Of a stretch of DNA of 64,000 bases, positions 10,041-20,209 are shown in pieces. The position numbers and the translations under genes were made by a program. The notes beneath the pieces were generated by a model, which saw only the letters and a program-made list of their open reading frames with translations, ran no database searches and was not told where the DNA came from. This DNA is from Mannheimia granulomatis (GTDB lineage Bacteria > Pseudomonadota > Gammaproteobacteria > Enterobacterales > Pasteurellaceae), in the NCBI RefSeq assembly GCF_011455695.1, contig NZ_CP015030.1, positions 124,001-188,000 on the forward strand. The letters are read 5' to 3'. Every line of letters begins with the position of its first letter. Position 1 is the first letter of the stretch.

Positions 10041-11025
10041 CTTTTGTTCCTTTTTTGATTTTTTGCATCACCTGTTCGATTAAACAAGCGGTCGATTTTT
10101 CTGAAAATTTTGCAGAAACCGGCACATACCACCAATTTTTTTGCGCGAAGGCTTTGCATTTTACCGCATCTTTTTCTGTCATCAACAACGGTGTTTGCTC
10201 GTCTGCTAAGGCTTTAAGTTGATTAGCATCAAAGGTTTGATGATCGGCAAAACCTTGTGTTTTTATAAGTGGAATGCTTAATTTTTCCAGCATTGTGAAA
10301 AAGCGAGGCGGATGCCCGATACCGGCAATCGCCACACAAGGTGAGCGAAATTCACTTAAAGGCTTACGTTCATTTGTTAAAAGATGAATTGCATCAGACG
10401 GCTCAAGTGTCATCAAATGTTCGTTGTAGTTAGGTGTGCCACCGTTGCAAATAACTGCATCTACTGAATTTAAACGATTTGGCAGCTCACGTAATCCGCC
10501 GGCTGGTAGTACAAAACCGTTACCAAAACGCCTTGTGCCATCAACTACTACCCATTCAATATCTCTCTCTAAAGCGTAATGTTGTAAGCCATCGTCGGTA
10601 ATAATCAGATCCAATTCAAATTGACTTAATAGCAATTCAATACTTTGCTGGCGGTTAGGTGAAATTGCTAGCGGAGCATTAGTCCGTTGCACAATCAATA
10701 CCGGTTCATCGCCTACCATCTCCGCTGAGCTTTGTAGCGTGACTAGCTGTGGAAATTCCTTGATTTTCCCGCCATAACCGCGAGAAATTACCCCAACTTT
10801 TACTCCTCTTTGCTGTAACTGCTCAACCAGCCACACTACCACAGGCGTTTTACCGTTACCGCCAACAGAAATATTACCCACTACTAAAACAGGCACAGGC
10901 GAGCGGTACGATTGCAAAATATTCAGAGAATATAACCGCTTGCGAATTTGGCTAATTAACCAAAACAGTAGCGAAAGTGGCGAAAGCAGCCAAGTAATAA
11001 GAGATTTTGTTTGCCAGATTTTCAT
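10033..11025 (-). CDS. lpxK: Tetraacyldisaccharide 4'-kinase
   Basis: Phosphorylates the 4' position of the lipid A disaccharide at the inner membrane. It has an N-terminal membrane-associated helix ([14 protein letters not shown]), a P-loop [18 protein letters not shown], and [11 protein letters not shown] with the Mg-binding DDG. The open frame extends to 11142, but the Met at 11025 ([12 protein letters not shown]) gives 330 residues, the length of Haemophilus LpxK. msbA is not adjacent; clpX lies upstream beyond a terminator. Confidence 0.95.
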   Translation of the reverse strand: MKIWQTKSLITWLLSPLSLLFWLISQIRKRLYSLNILQSYRSPVPVLVVGNISVGGNGKTPVVVWLVEQLQQRGVKVGVISRGYGGKIKEFPQLVTLQSSAEMVGDEPVLIVQRTNAPLAISPNRQQSIELLLSQFELDLIITDDGLQHYALERDIEWVVVDGTRRFGNGFVLPAGGLRELPNRLNSVDAVICNGGTPNYNEHLMTLEPSDAIHLLTNERKPLSEFRSPCVAIAGIGHPPRFFTMLEKLSIPLIKTQGFADHQTFDANQLKALADEQTPLLMTEKDAVKCKAFAQKNWWYVPVSAKFSEKSTACLIEQVMQKIKKGTKDE

Positions 11026-11079
11026 TTTATTGCTCGTTTTATCGCTCATTAATTTGAACGGTAAATTCAGTAAGTAAGC

Positions 11080-11103
11080 AAAAGGTGCATTAATGCACCT
11101 TTT
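11080..11103. terminator. Terminator between clpX and lpxK
   Basis: A perfect 24-nt palindrome, AAAAGGTGCATT and its complement, ending in a T run on both strands. It separates clpX from lpxK, which runs in the same direction. Confidence 0.8.
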
Positions 11104-11116
11104 TATGAAGAATGGA

Positions 11117-12364
11117 TTATTCCACCTTCGGCTTATCGCCATTTTCTACACAGCCTTTGCCGATAGTGACTTTCTTCGCTTTTAAGGTTGGTAGGTCGTA
11201 CATTGTATCGAGCAATAGGTTTTCGACAATTGAGCGTAAACCACGCGCTCCTGTTTTACGGGTAATTGCTTTATGGGCAATTGCAGTTAGCGCATCTTTA
11301 GTAAAGTGCAGTTCCACGCCTTCCATTTGGAATAGCGCTTGGTATTGCTTAATAATCGCGTTTTTGGGCTCTGTTAAGATCTGAATTAACGCTTCTTCAT
11401 CCAACTCTTGTAATGGTGTAACGACCGGTAAGCGACCGATTAATTCAGGGATTAAGCCGAATTTGACTAAATCTTCCGGCTCAACTTGTTTGAATAATTC
11501 AGTTAAATCTTGGCGGTCTTTATCTTTTTTCAATGCCGCACCAAAGCCAATACCACCCTGCGTATTCGTACGAGATTCCACGATTTTATCTAAGCCTGCA
11601 AAAGCACCACCGCAAATAAACAGGATTTTTGAAGTATCCACAGGAATAGTTTCCCCTTTCGGGTGCTTACGACCACCTTGTGGGTTAATATTCGCCACTG
11701 TGCCTTCAAGCAGTTTTAATAAGGCTTGTTGTACGCCCTCACCTGAAACATCACGAGTAATAGAAGCACTTTCCGATTTGCGGGTGATTTTATCGATCTC
11801 ATCAATAAAGACGATACCACGCTCTGCTTGTTCTGCTTCAAAATCACATTTCATTAATAGTTTTTGAATGACGTTTTCAACGTCTTCGCCCACATAGCCT
11901 GCTTGGGTAAGGGTAGTGGCATCCGCAATTGCGAAAGGCACATTTAAACGGCGGGCGAGTGTTTCGGCGAGTAACGTTTTACCGCTTCCTGTCGGACCGA
12001 TTAATAAAATATTACTTTTGCCTAGTTCTACACCGTTTGTTGCTTCGTGGTTTGATAAGGCACTTTTTAAGCGTTTATAGTGGTTGTAAACCGCTACCGA
12101 AAGCACTTTTTTCGCATGTTCCTGACCGATCACATAATCGTCTAAATGCGCGTGTAATTCGTGCGGAGTCGGCACGTGGGTAAAAAAGCTACTTTCATCT
12201 TCTTGGTTTTCATCAATTAAAGATTCTTCATCACCGTGTAAAAGCGCATAAGATTCCTCAATACATTCATTACAAATATAGCCTTCAGAGCCTTCAACAA
12301 GTTGCTCAACTTCAGTACGTTTTTTGCCGCAAAAGCTGCAGTGTGGTTCTTTTTCAAATGCCAT
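11117..12364 (-). CDS. clpX: ClpX, ATP-dependent unfoldase of ClpXP
   Basis: A hexameric AAA+ unfoldase that feeds tagged proteins to ClpP. The 415 residues carry an N-terminal C4 zinc-binding domain (CSFCGKKR...CNECIEE), Walker A GPTGSGKT, Walker [10 protein letters not shown], the GYVG pore loop and the IGFGA ClpP-docking loop. The start codon overlaps the clpP stop (TAATG), so the two genes are translationally coupled. Confidence 0.98.
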   Translation of the reverse strand: MAFEKEPHCSFCGKKRTEVEQLVEGSEGYICNECIEESYALLHGDEESLIDENQEDESSFFTHVPTPHELHAHLDDYVIGQEHAKKVLSVAVYNHYKRLKSALSNHEATNGVELGKSNILLIGPTGSGKTLLAETLARRLNVPFAIADATTLTQAGYVGEDVENVIQKLLMKCDFEAEQAERGIVFIDEIDKITRKSESASITRDVSGEGVQQALLKLLEGTVANINPQGGRKHPKGETIPVDTSKILFICGGAFAGLDKIVESRTNTQGGIGFGAALKKDKDRQDLTELFKQVEPEDLVKFGLIPELIGRLPVVTPLQELDEEALIQILTEPKNAIIKQYQALFQMEGVELHFTKDALTAIAHKAITRKTGARGLRSIVENLLLDTMYDLPTLKAKKVTIGKGCVENGDKPKVE

Positions 12365-12957
12365 TATGCAAATTCCCCGCGTGAAGTTAATACTTTGTCA
12401 ATTAAGCCGTAATCCGCTGCTTCTTGAGCCGACATAAAATTATCACGTTCGGTATCTGCTAACACTTTTTCGTAGCTTTGACCACTGTGTTCTGCCATAC
12501 GACGGGTTAGGGTTTCTTTTAAACGTAAAATTTCTTCCGCTTGAATTTGAATATCGGTTGCTTGACCTCTTGCACCGCCTAACGGTTGGTGGATCATAAT
12601 GCGAGCGTGTGGTAGAGCAAAGCGTTTACCTTTCGCTCCGGCTGAGAGTAAAAAAGCGCCCATAGAAGCTGCTTGTCCTGTGCAAAGTGTTGCCACATCA
12701 GGCTTAATGAAGTTCATAGTATCGTAAATTGCTAAGCCTGCGGTAACTACACCGCCCGGTGAATTAATATATAGGTAAATATCTTTTTCCGGATCTTCTG
12801 CTTCTAAAAAAAGTAGCTGTGCCACAATTAAGTTTGCCATTTGGCCTTCAACTTGACCATTTAAAAAAATAATGCGCTCTTTTAATAAACGTGAATAAAT
12901 ATCGTAAGAGCGTTCGCCTTTTGAGGTTTGCTCAACTACCATAGGGACTAATGCCAT
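12364..12957 (-). CDS. clpP: ClpP protease subunit
   Basis: A tetradecameric serine protease. The 197-residue protein shows the catalytic Ser in [14 protein letters not shown] and His in [13 protein letters not shown], with the third catalytic Asp further on. First gene of clpP-clpX. Trigger factor (tig), often upstream, is absent: the next gene is divergent sufE-like. The intergenic region holds an uptake signal sequence near 13022. Confidence 0.98.
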   Translation of the reverse strand: MALVPMVVEQTSKGERSYDIYSRLLKERIIFLNGQVEGQMANLIVAQLLFLEAEDPEKDIYLYINSPGGVVTAGLAIYDTMNFIKPDVATLCTGQAASMGAFLLSAGAKGKRFALPHARIMIHQPLGGARGQATDIQIQAEEILRLKETLTRRMAEHSGQSYEKVLADTERDNFMSAQEAADYGLIDKVLTSRGEFA

Positions 12958-13070
12958 TTTGTTTTCCTCTGTCCTAATACGAAATGCAGGTATTCTAGCA
13001 AATTTTCAGAAAATCATTAACAACAAGCGGTCAGATTGTTAAAATCTTTTGCAAATATATTGAGGATAGT

Positions 13071-13448
13071 ATGACGTTAGCTGAAATTTACGCAAAGTTT
13101 GAGCTTTGCAAATCTTGGGAAGAAAGATACCGCTTGTTGATTCAATTGAGTCGTGAACTACCTAAACCTAGTGAAGAAAGATTGATAGAGCTGCCTGAAA
13201 TTGAAGGCTGTGAAAGCCGACTGTGGTTTGAATTTCAATTATCGCCCCGCAAGGTTGAGGCGTATAGCGATGCCCGTTTAATGCAAGGGATTTTAATGAT
13301 TGTGCAGATTGCGTTGTTAGAAAAATCAGCGGAAGAATTGAAAGATTTTAATTTAAAGGTGATGTTTGATGAGCTAAAAATATCTCCGCACTTAACCAGT
13401 ACAAGGTTAAATGGGTTAGGGCAGATACAGAAGTTGATTGAGGTTTGA
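13071..13448 (+). CDS. SufE/CsdE-family sulfur acceptor protein
   Basis: SufE-family proteins accept persulfide sulfur from a cysteine desulfurase (SufS or CsdA) and stimulate Fe-S cluster assembly. The 125 residues have the family signature IEGCESRLWFEF, where the Cys is the sulfur acceptor, and a helix pattern typical of the family. No other suf or csd gene is adjacent, so SufE and CsdE cannot be told apart from context. A short palindrome (13473-13498) follows. Confidence 0.88.
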   Translation: MTLAEIYAKFELCKSWEERYRLLIQLSRELPKPSEERLIELPEIEGCESRLWFEFQLSPRKVEAYSDARLMQGILMIVQIALLEKSAEELKDFNLKVMFDELKISPHLTSTRLNGLGQIQKLIEV

Positions 13449-13472
13449 ATATAAATAGATGATCAATGAAAT

Positions 13473-13498
13473 TCCCCTCTTTTTTAAAGAGAGGAATT
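13473..13498. repeat. CCCCTCTTT-type intergenic palindrome
   Basis: AATTCCCCTCTTT and AAAGAGAGGAATT form an imperfect hairpin after the sufE-like gene. It resembles the repeat pair flanking the interval between the pabA-like gene and rmuC (30776-30927). It may act as a terminator. Confidence 0.5.
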
Positions 13499-13520
13499 AG
13501 AATACAGACATACAAATAAC

Positions 13521-13548
13521 AAAAAAGCCTCTGATTTCTCAGAGGCTT
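13521..13548 (-). terminator. Terminator of tRNA-Asp
   Basis: On the minus strand AAGCCTCTGA pairs perfectly with TCAGAGGCTT around GAAA, followed by a run of T. Confidence 0.88.
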
Positions 13549-13556
13549 AAATTTGT

Positions 13557-13633
13557 TGGCGGAACGGACGGGACTCGAACCCGCGACCCCCTGCGTGACA
13601 GGCAGGTATTCTAACCAGCTGAACTACCGCTCC
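13557..13633 (-). tRNA. tRNA-Asp (GTC)
   Basis: On the minus strand the 77-nt sequence begins GGAGCGGTAGTTCAGC, has anticodon loop CTGTCAC (anticodon GTC), T-loop GGTTCGAGTCC and encoded CCA end. The acceptor stem GGAGCGG pairs with CCGTTCC (one G.T). Confidence 0.97.
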
Positions 13634-13730
13634 GTACTGGTGGAAGAATAATAGTGTTTTCGGCTAAATTGAGCAAATGATTTTTCGCTAAATGGAGTTT
13701 GATTGGTTGTAAAATCGCCACTTTTAGTGA

Positions 13731-14486
13731 TTATTTGCGTTTTTGAGCCTTAATAAACAGCAATGGCGGGCGGTGTTGCAAGTCTTTAAATTCATTCTGC
13801 CACTCGGGTTGTTCGGCAAGCATCGGCTCTTCTACCTGAATGATCTCAAAGCCACTTTGAATGAGCTGATTTAAAATGCTTGCCATTGTACGGTGGTAGG
13901 TTTTAAAAGGCTGTTGAAACCAACTGCGATCCCGCTCGCCTTCGTCTCGATAATAATTTAACCGATAAGCAACCTGTTGTTTTGCGTCATTTTTCTCCCA
14001 GCGGTAACCCTCTTTATAACAAGTCACAATCGGGTGTTCTTGCGAGAAAATCAGCGTGCTGCAAGCGGGCATTTTTACGGAAATTTTTGCAAGTAGATCA
14101 GTAAAATTTTCAATGTAGTGAAAAGCAAAAGAGCTGGTAACAACATCAAAATCACCCTCTTCAATTTCATCTAAACGCTCCATTGGCAGACAGTAAAGCG
14201 AAAAATCGCTGCCTTTTTGCCATTGTGTAGAAAGTTCGGTTTCGGCTTGTTGCAGCATTAATTCGGATAAATCTAAGCCGACTACTTTTGCCGCTCCTAA
14301 GCTTAAATAATGAGCGAGATGACCTCCTGTGCCACAGCCTAAATCTAACACTTTTTTGCCTTTGAGTGAGGGCAGTAGCGAGAACATTGTCGGTTTTTCT
14401 ACGACTTCATTCATACTGATAGGATTTTGCCGTAGCTGCTGGTAGCGTTCAAAGAAAATGGGGGTGTCGTAAATACTTTTTTTCAC
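13731..14486 (-). CDS. Class I SAM-dependent methyltransferase
   Basis: Motif I KVLDLGCGTGGHLAHYL binds S-adenosylmethionine; motif II VVGLDLSELML and post-I DVVTSSFAFHYIE follow, typical of Methyltransf_11/25 proteins. Nothing points to the substrate. The 251-residue gene lies between trpD and tRNA-Asp on the same strand as the trp cluster, with a REP-like palindrome in the 77-nt gap, so it may be read through from the trp promoter. Confidence 0.8.
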   Translation of the reverse strand: MKKSIYDTPIFFERYQQLRQNPISMNEVVEKPTMFSLLPSLKGKKVLDLGCGTGGHLAHYLSLGAAKVVGLDLSELMLQQAETELSTQWQKGSDFSLYCLPMERLDEIEEGDFDVVTSSFAFHYIENFTDLLAKISVKMPACSTLIFSQEHPIVTCYKEGYRWEKNDAKQQVAYRLNYYRDEGERDRSWFQQPFKTYHRTMASILNQLIQSGFEIIQVEEPMLAEQPEWQNEFKDLQHRPPLLFIKAQKRK

Positions 14487-14533
14487 GTAATAGTCTTTTA
14501 GTTGGTGGAAGGCTTTAATCGTTCGTCAATAAA

Positions 14534-14551
14534 GGCGGGTTAAAACCCGCC
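14534..14551. repeat. REP-like palindrome GGCGGGTTAAAACCCGCC
   Basis: An 18-nt near-perfect palindrome between trpD and the methyltransferase. Two close relatives flank the btuF-like gene (42190-42209 and 43019-43038). These are plausible substrates or relics of a RAYT (REP-associated) transposase, whose decayed copy lies at 41866-42159. Confidence 0.7.
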
Positions 14552-14563
14552 GCTACGATATGG

Positions 14564-15562
14564 TTATTGATATGTTGCTAATTTTCGCAAAGTTTCAAAG
14601 GCTTTGCCAGAGGCAAGGGCTTCTTTCACTTTTAATACATTGGCTTTGATATTGCTTTCTCCAAATACTTTCAGCAGTAATGCCACATTTACCGCTACCG
14701 CATCAATATGAGCAGGCTCACCTTTTCCTTGTAATATAGCGGTGATTTTTTCTGCATTTTCTGCAGGTTCACCACCTTTTAGGGCATCAAGTGAGTAGCG
14801 GGGAATGCCGAAATCTTCGGGGGTTAGGGTGTAATAATCAATCTGCCCGTTTTTAATTTCAGCAACTTGTGTTTCGCCGTGCACAGCCACTTCGTCTAGC
14901 CCCGCACCATGTACGACAATAGTATGCTCACAACCTAGTGTTTTGACTGTTTCGGCATATACTTTTATTAACTCTGGGGAATAAACTCCTAATAGCTGGC
15001 GTTTAGCGTGAGCAGGATTAACTAAAGGCCCTAAAATATTGAAGATTGTACGGGTTTTTAAGGCTTGGCGAACCGGAGCTGCATATTTAAAACCGCTATG
15101 ATACGTTGGGGCAAATAAGAAACAGATACCGGTTTCATCAAGAGCAAGGCGTGCGTTTTGTGGGCTAATGCCTACATTAATGCCTAATTGGCTTAACACA
15201 TCGCTTGAGCCTGTTTTGCTTGAAACGCTACGGTTGCCGTGTTTAGCAATTTTGTAACCCATTGTTGCGGCAACAAGTGCTGAAGTAGTCGAAATATTGA
15301 TGGTGTTATGCCCATCGCCACCTGTACCGACAATATCAGCAAAAGCATAATGCGGTGTGGGGAACGGATTGGCATTTTCAAGTGCTGCGTTTGCCGCTCC
15401 TGCAATTTCTGCAACTGTTTCGCCACGCAGTTTCAAGGCAATTAACGCTGCTGCAAGCTGTTCATTTGAGACATTGCCTTTTATTACTTCATTAAAAAAA
15501 GCGTGTGATTCCTCTTGAGTTAAGGCTTGGTTTGCAAATAGTTTATCTAAGAGTGTCTGCAT
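14564..15562 (-). CDS. trpD: Anthranilate phosphoribosyltransferase
   Basis: Joins anthranilate with PRPP in the second step of the tryptophan branch. The PRPP-binding [16 protein letters not shown] and the [17 protein letters not shown] loop are intact, and 332 residues is full length. It is separate from trpG, unlike the TrpGD fusion of E. coli. The small tautomerase-like gene lies directly upstream. trpC, trpB and trpA are not in this cluster. Confidence 0.97.
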   Translation of the reverse strand: MQTLLDKLFANQALTQEESHAFFNEVIKGNVSNEQLAAALIALKLRGETVAEIAGAANAALENANPFPTPHYAFADIVGTGGDGHNTINISTTSALVAATMGYKIAKHGNRSVSSKTGSSDVLSQLGINVGISPQNARLALDETGICFLFAPTYHSGFKYAAPVRQALKTRTIFNILGPLVNPAHAKRQLLGVYSPELIKVYAETVKTLGCEHTIVVHGAGLDEVAVHGETQVAEIKNGQIDYYTLTPEDFGIPRYSLDALKGGEPAENAEKITAILQGKGEPAHIDAVAVNVALLLKVFGESNIKANVLKVKEALASGKAFETLRKLATYQ

Positions 15563-15604
15563 AATATATTCCTTATTTAAATACCTAAAATAGCAATAGA
15601 AGTA

Positions 15605-16575
<971 letters not shown>

Positions 16576-16586
16576 AATGTTTCCCC

Positions 16587-18149
16587 TTAACCATTTGCCT
16601 GTGCGTTTACTTGCCCAATTGCCTTTAACACCGCTCGTGCTTTATGGCGGGTTTCATCAGCCTCTAATTGTGGATCGGAATCTAACACTTCGCCACAACC
16701 GGCTTGCACATAGGCAATACCGTTTTGCACGAATGCGGAGCGGATAACAATACAGGTATCTAAATTGCCTTCCGAGGTTAAATAACCCACTGCACCACCG
16801 TAGCTGTGGCGTTTTTGTTGTTCGACTTGATAAATTAACTGCATAGCTTTGATTTTTGGTGCACCGGTCAATGTACCCATATTCATACAGGCTTGGTAAG
16901 CGTGCAGGGCATCTAAATCAAAGCGAAGCGTGCCGATCACACGAGAAACCAAGTGCATAATTTGTGAATAGCGATCGATTTGCATTAAATCCACCACGCG
17001 GCGAGTGCCGGATTCACTTACACGAGCCACATCATTACGAGCCAAATCCACCAACATTAAATGCTCGGCAAGTTCTTTTTGATCTAAGCGAAGCTCTAAT
17101 TCCAAGCGAGAATCCAATTCCGGATCGATATTGCCTTGTGCATCAAAACCACGAGGTCTAGAGCCTGCAATCGGGTAAATTTCCAGCTGACGGTTATGTT
17201 GTGAATATTTCAATGCACTTTCAGGCGAAGCACCAAATAAGGTGAAGTTTTCGCTCTGCATAAAGAACATATAAGGACTTGGGTTATTGATTTTTAGCTG
17301 TCTGTAACTGGCAAGTCTATTCGGGCAAGGCAAGCTAAAACGTCGAGATGGTACGATTTGGAACACATCACCGATGTTAATATGATGTTTTAATTTACGG
17401 ATAATTGTCTTGAAATCTTCATCTTCAATATTGGTTTCGGCTTCAGCGTGGGCAGCTTGAATGTTTAGATCAAGCGTTTGCCCTTGCTGTTTTGCAAGAA
17501 TTTCGGCAAATTCGACCGCTTGTTGAGCCAGATTTTGTTGCTCATTAGAATCAAAACAGAAGGTGCTTAAAAAGGCTTTTTGTGTTTGATGATCGATAGT
17601 CACTAACTGCTCAGCCAGATAGAAACTGTAATCCGGGCAGTTTAAGCCGTCATCTTGCAGGAGAATATTCTCCATTGGGATAAAATTAGCAACTAAATCA
17701 TAACTAAACAAGCCACCTAAATAAATAGGCGATTCAGCATTACTAAACAGATGATTAACAGTACGCAAACCGTCAAATACAGTAGTGGTTTTCAGTTTAC
17801 TGTCTTCATCTAAATGGTTGTTAATTTCCGGAAATTCGGCTTGCAAGCGGTCATTTTCTACCAAAAATTTGCAAGTAGGCGCAGGGTTGAGTTGATTCAG
17901 CGTTTGTTCAATGAATGGTAACACGGCTTTTCCGTTCGCAGTTAAAGCTTGAAAGGTAACGGTTTGTGCTTCGCAAAAAATATGCAATGCTGATTTAGCA
18001 AACAATAAACTTTTCAAACTGTTTTTGCTTTGAATTTCGGCAGAGTCTAATAGTAAAGTGTGCGGATTTTCGCCACATAAATGGTAGTAAACCGTTGTGG
18101 TATCGGCAAAGTAAGGAAGTTCCGTTTGAGTAACAGTTAATTGAGGCAT
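16587..18149 (-). CDS. trpE: Anthranilate synthase component I
   Basis: Converts chorismate and ammonia to anthranilate. 520 residues. The N-terminal LLLDSAEIQSKNSLKS matches the LLES-type element that binds tryptophan for feedback inhibition. The C-terminal chorismate-binding half has DIGDVFQIVPSRR-like and GTLTGAPKIKAMQLI motifs. First gene of trpE-trpG-tautomerase-trpD, transcribed from a promoter overlapped by a TrpR-type operator. Confidence 0.97.
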   Translation of the reverse strand: MPQLTVTQTELPYFADTTTVYYHLCGENPHTLLLDSAEIQSKNSLKSLLFAKSALHIFCEAQTVTFQALTANGKAVLPFIEQTLNQLNPAPTCKFLVENDRLQAEFPEINNHLDEDSKLKTTTVFDGLRTVNHLFSNAESPIYLGGLFSYDLVANFIPMENILLQDDGLNCPDYSFYLAEQLVTIDHQTQKAFLSTFCFDSNEQQNLAQQAVEFAEILAKQQGQTLDLNIQAAHAEAETNIEDEDFKTIIRKLKHHINIGDVFQIVPSRRFSLPCPNRLASYRQLKINNPSPYMFFMQSENFTLFGASPESALKYSQHNRQLEIYPIAGSRPRGFDAQGNIDPELDSRLELELRLDQKELAEHLMLVDLARNDVARVSESGTRRVVDLMQIDRYSQIMHLVSRVIGTLRFDLDALHAYQACMNMGTLTGAPKIKAMQLIYQVEQQKRHSYGGAVGYLTSEGNLDTCIVIRSAFVQNGIAYVQAGCGEVLDSDPQLEADETRHKARAVLKAIGQVNAQANG

Positions 18150-18178
18150 AATAGATTCCTGCTATTTTTATTTTCTTT

Positions 18179-18196
18179 GCACTATTAAACTAGTAC
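18179..18196 (-). promoter_or_regulatory. TrpR-type operator over the trpE -10 box
   Basis: GCACTATTAAACTAGTAC agrees at 15 of 18 positions with the E. coli trp operator core GTACTAGTTAACTAGTAC, including an exact AACTAGTAC half-site. It covers the -10 box (18184-18189), so bound repressor would block RNA polymerase. Confidence 0.75.
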
Positions 18197-18212
18197 ATTA
18201 AGGATAAGTCAA
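18184..18212 (-). promoter_or_regulatory. trpE promoter (-35 TTGACT, -10 TTTAAT)
   Basis: On the minus strand TTGACT (18207-18212) and TTTAAT (18184-18189) are 17 bp apart. The expected transcript starts near 18177, leaving a leader of only about 28 nt before the trpE ATG, too short for a trpL-type attenuator. Confidence 0.75.
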
Positions 18213-18302
18213 GAGATTAGTTGAGATATTTATTCAGTATTTCAGTTGGATTCGTGTATAATTGCGACAATTTTTATGTGTAGCCTTTGGCTTGAGGATA
18301 AT

Positions 18303-18920
18303 ATGACACAGTTTTTTTATATTCACCCAGACAATCCGCAACAACGCTTGATTCAACAGGCGGTTGAGATTATCAAAAAAGGTGGGGTTATTGTTTATCC
18401 GACAGATTCCGGCTATGCGTTGGGTTGTGCGATGGGTGATAAGCATGCGATGGATAGAATTGTAGCAATTCGTAAATTGCCGGAAAATCATAATTTCACC
18501 TTGGTGTGTAGTGATTTATCCGAGCTTTCGACTTATGCGTTGGTGACGAATCAATCTTATCGTTTAATCAAAAATAATACGCCAAACCCTTACACCTTTA
18601 TTCTGCCTGCAACCAAAGAATTACCTCGTCGATTAATGACAAAGCGGAAAACTATCGGCATTCGGGTGCCGAATAATCCGATTGCATTGGCGTTAATTTC
18701 AACTTTGGGCGAGCCAATTTTATCTTGCTCGTTAATGTTGCCGGAAACGGAAGTAACAGAATCTGATCCTGATGCGATTAGAGATTATTTAGAACACCGT
18801 GTTGAGTTGATTATTCATGGTGGATATTTAGGGCAACAACCGACTACGGTGGTAGATTTGACCGGAGATAGTCCTGCTGTCATTCGAGCAGGCTCGGGCG
18901 ATTTGACCCCGTTTAATTAA
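18303..18920 (+). CDS. yciO: YciO-like Sua5/YrdC-family protein
   Basis: A 205-residue YrdC-fold protein related to threonylcarbamoyl-AMP synthase. It has the [18 protein letters not shown] and [15 protein letters not shown] segments. A clear TsaC is encoded at 36819-37373, so this copy is probably the YciO paralogue, whose cellular role is less certain. GAGG precedes the ATG at 18303; the open frame extends to 18246. It is divergent from trpE; in E. coli yciO also lies beside the trp operon. Confidence 0.85.
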   Translation: MTQFFYIHPDNPQQRLIQQAVEIIKKGGVIVYPTDSGYALGCAMGDKHAMDRIVAIRKLPENHNFTLVCSDLSELSTYALVTNQSYRLIKNNTPNPYTFILPATKELPRRLMTKRKTIGIRVPNNPIALALISTLGEPILSCSLMLPETEVTESDPDAIRDYLEHRVELIIHGGYLGQQPTTVVDLTGDSPAVIRAGSGDLTPFN

Positions 18921-18990
18921 TAGCTTAGCTCTTTCCCACAAAGGGAGAGATAATAATTCAGACGCTTGTGAAAGCGACAAAAGGAACTTT

Positions 18991-20076
18991 ATGACAACTT
19001 TTCAAAAGAAACCAGCCAATAATTCTTGCTTTGGTAAGGCGATGCCAAATGCGAAATCTCATAGTAGTAACCGTTCATTTAAAAAGACAGATGAAAAAGC
19101 AGATAGCCATGAACGCAAATTCGGCAAAAATGCGGAAAAACCACAGCGTCCGACTTCTAAGCCTTTGGTACAAAAAACGGTAAAAAAAATCGAAAAAACG
19201 ACCGCTTTATCCGCTGATAAACAAGGGAAAGTAGTCGGTGAAAAGCTACAAAAAATCTTAGCACGCGCAGGGCAAGGGTCTCGCCGTGAACTTGAGGAGA
19301 TTATTGCTGCCGGACGAGTGAGTGTAGATGGCAAAATTGCCTCATTAGGTGATCGTGTTCAGGTGAGTTCATCGACTAAAATTCGTATCGACGGGCATTT
19401 AATTAATCTGATCCCAACGCAAAAAGAGATCTGCCGGGTCTTAATGTATTACAAGCCGGAAGGGGAACTATGTACGCGTTCTGATCCTGAAGGACGGGCT
19501 ACAGTATTTGACCGTTTACCACGTTTAAATGGCGCGCGTTGGATTGCAGTTGGGCGTTTAGATATTAATACTTCAGGTTTATTGCTATTTACAACAGATG
19601 GCGAACTAGCTAATCGTTTAATGCACCCAAGTCGTGAAGTAGAGCGTGAATATTCGGTGCGAGTATTTGGTAATATTGATGATGCAATGCTTGGGCGTTT
19701 ACGCAAAGGTGTTCAATTAGAAGATGGTCCGGCAAATTTTAAACAGATTAAAGTTGTTGGTGGTACAGGTTTAAATCAATGGTTTGATGTGACTTTAACC
19801 GAGGGGCGTAATCGAGAAGTTCGTCGTTTGTGGGAGTCACAAGGGGTGGAAGTAAGCCGCTTGATTCGTATCCGCTATGGTAATATTAAGCTGGATAAAG
19901 GCTTACCTCGTGGCGGCTGGGAAGAAATGGGGCTTGAGCAAGTGAACTATTTGCGTGAGCTGGTTGGTTTACCAGCAGAAACCGAAACGAAAGTTGATGT
20001 AACTGCTAATCGTCGCCGGACTAATATCCGCCAAATTCGTAAAGCGGTGAAGCAACATCAAAAATATCGCTCTTAG
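18991..20076 (+). CDS. rluB: 23S rRNA pseudouridine(2605) synthase RluB
   Basis: Makes pseudouridine in helix 89 of 23S rRNA. After a lysine-rich, low-complexity N-terminal extension (about 1-80) come an S4 domain ([21 protein letters not shown]) and an RsuA-type catalytic domain with the active-site Asp in [21 protein letters not shown] basic C-terminal tail follows. RluB and RluE/RsuA share these motifs; the S4 domain and the extensions favour RluB. A terminator follows. Confidence 0.9.
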   Translation: MTTFQKKPANNSCFGKAMPNAKSHSSNRSFKKTDEKADSHERKFGKNAEKPQRPTSKPLVQKTVKKIEKTTALSADKQGKVVGEKLQKILARAGQGSRRELEEIIAAGRVSVDGKIASLGDRVQVSSSTKIRIDGHLINLIPTQKEICRVLMYYKPEGELCTRSDPEGRATVFDRLPRLNGARWIAVGRLDINTSGLLLFTTDGELANRLMHPSREVEREYSVRVFGNIDDAMLGRLRKGVQLEDGPANFKQIKVVGGTGLNQWFDVTLTEGRNREVRRLWESQGVEVSRLIRIRYGNIKLDKGLPRGGWEEMGLEQVNYLRELVGLPAETETKVDVTANRRRTNIRQIRKAVKQHQKYRS

Positions 20077-20094
20077 ATAATGAATAACATTGCT

Positions 20095-20133
20095 GAAAGA
20101 CTGTCTTAATTCTTAAGATAGTCTTTCTATTTT
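20095..20133 (+). terminator. Terminator after rluB
   Basis: GAAAGACTGTCTTAA pairs with TTAAGATAGTCTTTC (one G.T), followed by TATTTT. Confidence 0.85.
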
Positions 20134-20209
20134 GCAATGAACACTCACTTTAAGAGTCAGTATAAGGTATGGATTATCTTAATTTACATATTTAATATGG
20201 AGTAAAGTT

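Noticed and set aside
18150-18178. trp leader peptide and attenuator
   Set aside because: The leader predicted from the promoter is about 28 nt and has no Trp codons or alternative hairpins.
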